Shown one piece after another: positions 59,834 to 64,000 of a stretch of 64,000 bases of DNA. A program made the position numbers and the translations under genes. How positions within the stretch are numbered: the stretch's first letter is position 1; the number at the start of each line of letters is the position of its first letter. The notes below the pieces were generated by a model, which worked only from the letters and a program-made list of their open reading frames with translations, was not told the origin of the DNA and made no database searches. The stretch is from Jatrophihabitans_A lederbergiae (GTDB lineage Bacteria > Actinomycetota > Actinomycetes > Mycobacteriales > Jatrophihabitantaceae): positions 1 through 64,000 of the forward strand of contig NZ_JAVREH010000004.1 in NCBI RefSeq assembly GCF_031845305.1. Reading direction: 5' to 3'.

Positions 59834-61696
59834 GTGCATTGGTCCAGAAGGTTCCTGCTACCGGCGCTCGCGCTGATGACAGCCACCGCCACGGTGGTGA
59901 CCGCAAGCCCCTCACAGGCGAGCGCACCCCGTACGGCGAACGGCTCCGGTCATCAGCGGGTCGCCGGTAGCTACACCAATCCCTTGTCCCTGAAGCTTCC
60001 CTCCGGCCAGAGCGCCGAGAGCTGCGCCGATCCGTTCGTCACGCACGGTGCCACCCGTGGTGACCGGCACTGGTACCTGTACTGCACGTCCGATGCGCTG
60101 ACGGCCACCGAACTCGGCCCGGACGGCAAGCCGCTGATCCACAACCTGCCGACGTTCAGCTCGCTGGACCTCACGCACTGGACGTACCGGGGCGACGCCT
60201 TTCCGACGAAGCCGTCCTGGATTGCCGCGACCGGCAACCTGTGGGCGCCCGACGTGGTGTACCGCAACGGCCACTACCTGATGTATTACGCCGCGTCGGA
60301 CACCTCGCTGCCGGGTGGTGGCTCGGCCGTCGGTGTCGCGACCAGTGCCAGCCCCACCGGCCCCTGGACGGACACCGGAAAGCCGGTCGTCGAGCCGCAG
60401 GGACCCGCGGGCAGCCGCCGCTGGGAGTTCGACCCCGAGGTGATCACGGCCGGTGGCCGTACCTACCTCTACTTCGGCAGCTACTTCGGTGGCATCGCCG
60501 CCCGCACGCTGTCGGCTGACGGGCTGTCGTCCGACGCGGCGAGCCAGACCCAGATCACCATCGACAACCGGTACGAGGGCACCGACATCGTTCGGCACGG
60601 CGGCTGGTACTACCTGCTCGCCTCGGCCACGAACTGCTGTGCCGGCCCGCTGACCGGGTACTCCGTGTTCGCCGGCCGGTCCCGCAGCCCGCTGGGCCCG
60701 TTCGTCGACCGGGACGGGGTTTCGCTGCTCGCCGGCCGGGTCGGCGGCACTCCGGTGCTCACCCAGAACGGCAACCGCTGGGTCGGTGCCGGTCACGACA
60801 CGGTCATCACCGACTTCGCCGGCCAGGACTGGATCGTCTACCACGCCGTCGACCGCACCGACCCGTACTACGCCGGCGACGTCGGCTACACCAAGCGGCC
60901 GGCGCTGATCGACCCGCTGGACTGGGAGCACGGCTGGCCCACGGTGCGCGGTGGCCGCGGCCCGTCGGACACCCCGCAGCCCGGCCCGGCCGCACAGCCG
61001 GGCGAGCGCACCGCCTACCGCCCGCACTTCCTGTCCTACCCGCGGCCGGCCCGGACGTACCGGAGCCTGTCGGACACCTTCAGCGGCACGACGCTGTCCT
61101 CGCGGTGGTCCTGGGTCCGCCAGCCCGCCGCCGGCACGTACTCGGTGAGCGGAGGCAAGCTTCGCTGGAACACCCAGTCCGGTGACCTGCACCCGCCGGC
61201 GACCGACCTCGCCTCGGTGCTCACCGAGCCGGCGCCGACCGGGGACTACGTCGTAGAGACCAGGGTCAGCGTCAGCGTTCCCGCCGAGGGCTGCTGCCAC
61301 AACTACGTCCAGGGCGGTCTGGTGATCTACAACGACGACGGCAACTACCTGAAGCTGGCGTCGGTGTCGATCTGGAACACCCGCCAGACCGAGTGGGGCA
61401 AGAACGTCCAACCCGTTCCGGCCGGTTACCCCAGCTACGGAAACGCCGTCGTCGGCCCGGTCGGGAACAGCACCTACCTGCGGGTCGTCCGGCACGGACA
61501 GCGCTACACCGCGTTCACCAGCCTGGACGGCAAGCGCTGGGACAAGGGCGGGACCTGGACCCAGGCCGCGACCAACCACACCAGGATCGGCCTGATCTCG
61601 ATGGGTGGAACCGGATTCACCAGCACCTTCGACTACGTCCGGGTCAGCACCGTTCGGACGGCACACGCCCGGTGTAAAGCACAGCCTGCCTCGTAA
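59834..61696 (+). CDS. Secreted GH43-family glycosidase with C-terminal beta-sandwich
   Basis: A 620-aa exported enzyme. Signal peptide to about residue 30, then a five-bladed propeller of GH43: catalytic base Asp66 in SCADPFV, pKa-modulating Asp140 in WAPDVV and acid Glu248 in YEGTDIV, as in arabinanases and xylosidases. Residues about 400-610 form a second domain (DTFSGTTLSSRWSWVRQP, YVVETRVSV, GGLVIYNDDGNYLKL) of the concanavalin/DUF1349 type that often follows GH43. The substrate is probably arabinan or arabinoxylan. GGAGG five bases before GTG 59834 fixes the start. Confidence 0.9.
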   Translation: MHWSRRFLLPALALMTATATVVTASPSQASAPRTANGSGHQRVAGSYTNPLSLKLPSGQSAESCADPFVTHGATRGDRHWYLYCTSDALTATELGPDGKPLIHNLPTFSSLDLTHWTYRGDAFPTKPSWIAATGNLWAPDVVYRNGHYLMYYAASDTSLPGGGSAVGVATSASPTGPWTDTGKPVVEPQGPAGSRRWEFDPEVITAGGRTYLYFGSYFGGIAARTLSADGLSSDAASQTQITIDNRYEGTDIVRHGGWYYLLASATNCCAGPLTGYSVFAGRSRSPLGPFVDRDGVSLLAGRVGGTPVLTQNGNRWVGAGHDTVITDFAGQDWIVYHAVDRTDPYYAGDVGYTKRPALIDPLDWEHGWPTVRGGRGPSDTPQPGPAAQPGERTAYRPHFLSYPRPARTYRSLSDTFSGTTLSSRWSWVRQPAAGTYSVSGGKLRWNTQSGDLHPPATDLASVLTEPAPTGDYVVETRVSVSVPAEGCCHNYVQGGLVIYNDDGNYLKLASVSIWNTRQTEWGKNVQPVPAGYPSYGNAVVGPVGNSTYLRVVRHGQRYTAFTSLDGKRWDKGGTWTQAATNHTRIGLISMGGTGFTSTFDYVRVSTVRTAHARCKAQPAS

Positions 61697-61724
61697 AGAG
61701 CGTCAGGCTGTCTTTGCAAAGACA

Positions 61725-63233
61725 TCAGCAAGATGGCAGACCGCCGAAGTACCCCTTCGTGAACGACTGGATTCGGTCGAGGGCGGTGGTTCCGTGAGCT
61801 CCGTATGCCTGGGGCTCCGGAACCACCCGGATCACCGCGGCGGTGGCCTCGTCCATGTCCGGCGGTGACAGCGCGAAGCCCTGGCTCGGATCGTCGGTGT
61901 TGATCGAGGCCGTGAACGCCCCGCTGTAGCAGCTGGCCGCCAGGATCGCGTCGCGGTCCTGGGTGCTGGCGTGGAAGAGCTGCGACCGCACGGCCATCGC
62001 CCAGCCGTACACGAACAGCATGCCGAGCGAGTAGTCGGCCGGGGCATTGTCGATCAGGGTCAACTGTCCTGTCTGCGGATTTTGCTGCTTGTCCGGCAGG
62101 CTGTTGTAGGCCTGGCGCGCTTCCTGATCGCTGAAGTACACGTAATTGCCGGACGGGCAGTAGTTGAACTCGGTGATGTTGGTGGAATCGCACCGCGGGT
62201 GATCGGTTTCCCTGGTGCTGACGTTCTGCCAGGGCTTCCTGATCGACTGCGCCGCGGCACTCCAGAACGAGTTGAGTTGGATCTGCAGGCTGCTGCCGTC
62301 CGGTGTGGTGGGCGTCGGATCGATCATCTCGGCGTACGGCAGGTTGCCGCGCTGCTCGTAGTCGACGTCGGAGGTGAAGGGTCGCTCGGTGAAACTGCGC
62401 GAGAAGAACTTCTCGCGTAGCAGAAGCTGGCACCGTTGCTGATGCCGTCGGCCATCGCGGACAACCTGTCGAAGCCATTGCCGTGCGAGATCTGCTGCAC
62501 GCTGAGTGGCGGTGGGTCACGTACCTGCAGGTAACCCAGCAAGGTGTTCTCCAACTGCTGGTTGGTGATCGCAAAGTGCGGCGCCTGGTGTTTCTGCGCG
62601 GTGGCGATGAACGCCCCGGACGCGCAGTCTGCCTGCGTCTCGGTGTAGATGGTCGCCCGGTTCGGCGAGGACTCGAACACGCCGAGACGCTGCTGGATCG
62701 CGTGCCCCCACTCGTGTGCGATCACCGCGGCAATCATGAACTCCCCGTACTTGGCCCCCAACTGCGCCACCAGGTGCTGGGGATTGCGGTCGTAGACGAT
62801 GGAATCGTCGGCCTGGCAGTAAAAGGCGTTGTTGGAACGCGCCGGACGGGTCCTGGCGCAGGCACGCGTTGCCCCGGACGGCCGCGGTGAGGTGCGTGCC
62901 GTCGACGGAGTAGACGCCCCCACTCAGTTCCGGATAGGGCTTGCCGCCCGACACCTCCGGATAGGTCGTACGCCAGAACGCCTGTACGTCGGCGATGGCG
63001 TTCTTGACCACGCGGTCGAAGTCGGAGTGGCTGTCGTTGACGACAGGAATGACCGCATCCGGAGCCTGGTCCGCGGACGAGGAGCCCGAAGCCGAGCTTG
63101 ACCCGGTGGCCGAACCCCATTGCGCGTCGGATCCCGGGCCGGCCTGCCGCGATACCTGGCAACCGGCCAGCACCAGGGTGAGGGACACCGCACATGGGAT
63201 CAGCGCGACACGAAGAATGACGTTGAGCTTCAA
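61725..63233 (-). pseudogene. Neutral zinc metallopeptidase lipoprotein, two frameshifts
   Basis: A PF04228-type secreted metallopeptidase spread over three frames. The first (TTG 63233, AAGGAA upstream) has a lipobox VLAGCQVS and SDFDRVVKNAIADVQAFWRT. A one-base change near 62839-62846 moves to the second, with NNAFYCQADDSIVYD and the zinc motif IAHEWGHAIQQRLG. Another near 62412-62430 moves to the third, with REKFFSRSFTERPF, VDYEQRGNLPYAEM and a normal C-terminus. All family segments are there, with no large loss, so either the gene is newly broken or these are sequencing errors. If intact it would be about 500 aa. Confidence 0.8.
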
Positions 63234-63415
63234 GGGATTCCTTCGAGGCTGGAAGAACGTCAGTCCGCAGCTCCGCTGCTCGGCGCGCACTGCCTCTCAA
63301 GCTACCGCGCTCTCAAACGGCCAAGGGCAACTCGGCACGGGTCGGTTGAGCTGGTTGCGTCACGGCAAGTCCCAGGATTGTCGTTCGTTCGCTATGACAG
63401 AACGCGCCGGCCGGC

Positions 63416-64000
63416 TCACTCACCGGGATCGGTGTCCCGGCTGCTCCGTCGCTCGCCCTCCCCGCCGACAGCCGCGTTGGCCAGACCGTGCACGGCGTGA
63501 GCCCGCTTGTCGGCGTGCGCCTCGCGTTCCAGCCGCGGGATCAGGTGCGGGTAGTGCGCCTCGAACGCGGGACGCTCCGAGCGGATCCGGGGCATCGAGG
63601 TGAAGTTGTGCCGCGGTGGAGGGCAGGACGTCGCCCACTCCAGGGAGTTGCCGTGGCCCCAGGGGTCGTCCTGGGTGGCGATCTCGCCGAAGCGGTAGGA
63701 CTTGTAGACGTTGTAGAGGAACGGCAGCATTGACGCGCCGAGGATGAACGAGCCGATCGTGGAGATCGTGTTGAGAGTGGTGAAGCCGTCACTGGGCAGG
63801 TAGTCGGCGTAGCGACGGGCCATCCCCCTGGCACCAAGCCAGTGCTGGATGAGGAACGTCGCGTGGAAACCGATGAACGTCAGCCAGAAGTGCAGTTTGC
63901 CCAGCCGCTCGTCGAGGTACCGGCCGGTGAACTTCGGGAACCAGAAGTAGATCCCGGAGAAGGCGGCGAAGACGATGGTGCCGAAGAGCACATAGTGGAA
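63416..64000 (-). CDS. ctaD: Cytochrome c oxidase subunit I, C-terminal part (runs off the window)
   Basis: The last 194 codons of CtaD. FHYVLFGTIVFAAFSGIYFWFPKFTGR, FHATFLIQHWLGARGMARRYADY and the helix STIGSFILGASMLPFLYNV belong to transmembrane helices 10-12 of the haem-copper oxidase subunit, and SLEWATSCPPPRHNF is typical of the C-terminus. A hydrophilic tail of about 45 residues follows. The His ligands of haem and copper lie mostly beyond the window edge. No ctaC or ctaE is seen downstream. Confidence 0.95.
   Translation of the reverse strand, partial: FHYVLFGTIVFAAFSGIYFWFPKFTGRYLDERLGKLHFWLTFIGFHATFLIQHWLGARGMARRYADYLPSDGFTTLNTISTIGSFILGASMLPFLYNVYKSYRFGEIATQDDPWGHGNSLEWATSCPPPRHNFTSMPRIRSERPAFEAHYPHLIPRLEREAHADKRAHAVHGLANAAVGGEGERRSSRDTDPGE

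Noticed and set aside
59912..61666. 584-codon minus-strand frame opposite the GH43 gene
   Set aside because: Antisense shadow; the plus strand carries signal peptide and GH43 catalytic residues.
61710..61723. GTCTTTGCAAAGAC as a terminator after the GH43 gene
   Set aside because: The palindrome has no loop bases and no T run follows; a stem of only five pairs would remain.
1..64000. Search for tRNA, rRNA, prophage or IS genes
   Set aside because: No cloverleaf-like TTCGA arms with matching stems in the spacers, and no transposase, integrase or phage structural genes were found.

Overview
The window is 64 kb of very GC-rich, gene-dense DNA. GTG and TTG starts are common, genes often overlap by 1-4 bases (ATGA, GTGA, TGATG), and the protein families are typically actinobacterial: class F sortase, IcmF, a LigD-type PE-POL protein, 13E12/DUF222-HNH, an ECF42-DGPF pair, Ser/Thr kinase and DyP. 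It is most likely the chromosome of a soil or plant-associated actinomycete. A Frankineae-like lineage is possible, but the order cannot be fixed from sequence alone. No tRNA, rRNA, CRISPR array, prophage or insertion sequence was seen.

Layout. 1-2.2 kb: the end of a membrane-anchored surface protein, two hairpins, a class F sortase, a lipoprotein and the wreck of a proline iminopeptidase gene. 2.2-8.4 kb: a B12-linked acyl-CoA module (BtuF-like binding protein, fused mutase IcmF, hydroxyacyl-CoA dehydrogenase, 3-hydroxyisobutyryl-CoA hydrolase-like protein) behind paired palindromic operators. 8.4-16 kb: an end-joining PE-POL protein, then an operon of a KimA-like permease fused to an OB-fold plus a KdpD/KdpE-type two-component system without kdpFABC. 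16-24 kb: a secreted beta-helix protein, a cationic amino-acid permease, a Ser/Thr kinase, a patatin and a broken acyltransferase.

23.5-38.5 kb is an almost complete myo-inositol catabolic island. A LacI regulator is divergent from iolE-like, an IolG-like gene and a 55-aa protein. Converging on them is one nine-gene operon on the minus strand: iolA, an ABC importer (binding protein, permease, ATPase), iolG, iolC, a Cgl0159-type aldolase, iolB and iolD. A divergent GntR regulator sits at its head. The products would import inositol and take it through inosose, diketo-inositol, deoxygluconate and its phosphate to a C3 fragment and malonate semialdehyde, oxidised by IolA.

38.5-64 kb is mixed: DyP peroxidase, a dead grpB, a frameshifted old-yellow-enzyme gene, a 13E12-type HNH protein, a frameshifted acyltransferase/SGNH gene, HAD, DedA, SDR, PAP2 and MFS genes, an ECF42-DGPF pair, a YidD-like protein, phospholipase D, thiolase, a secreted GH3-GH25 fusion, a PhyH-like dioxygenase, a secreted GH43 enzyme, a doubly frameshifted zinc metallopeptidase, and the 3' end of ctaD.

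Two window-wide patterns stand out. First, short perfect or near-perfect tandem duplications (9-24 bp) recur, mostly at gene ends or starts. Inside intact genes the unit is always a multiple of three. In spacers it often is not. In grpB a 10-bp unit destroys the frame. Second, six genes carry frameshifts or internal deletions. This could be real gene decay or, for the single-base cases, assembly error.
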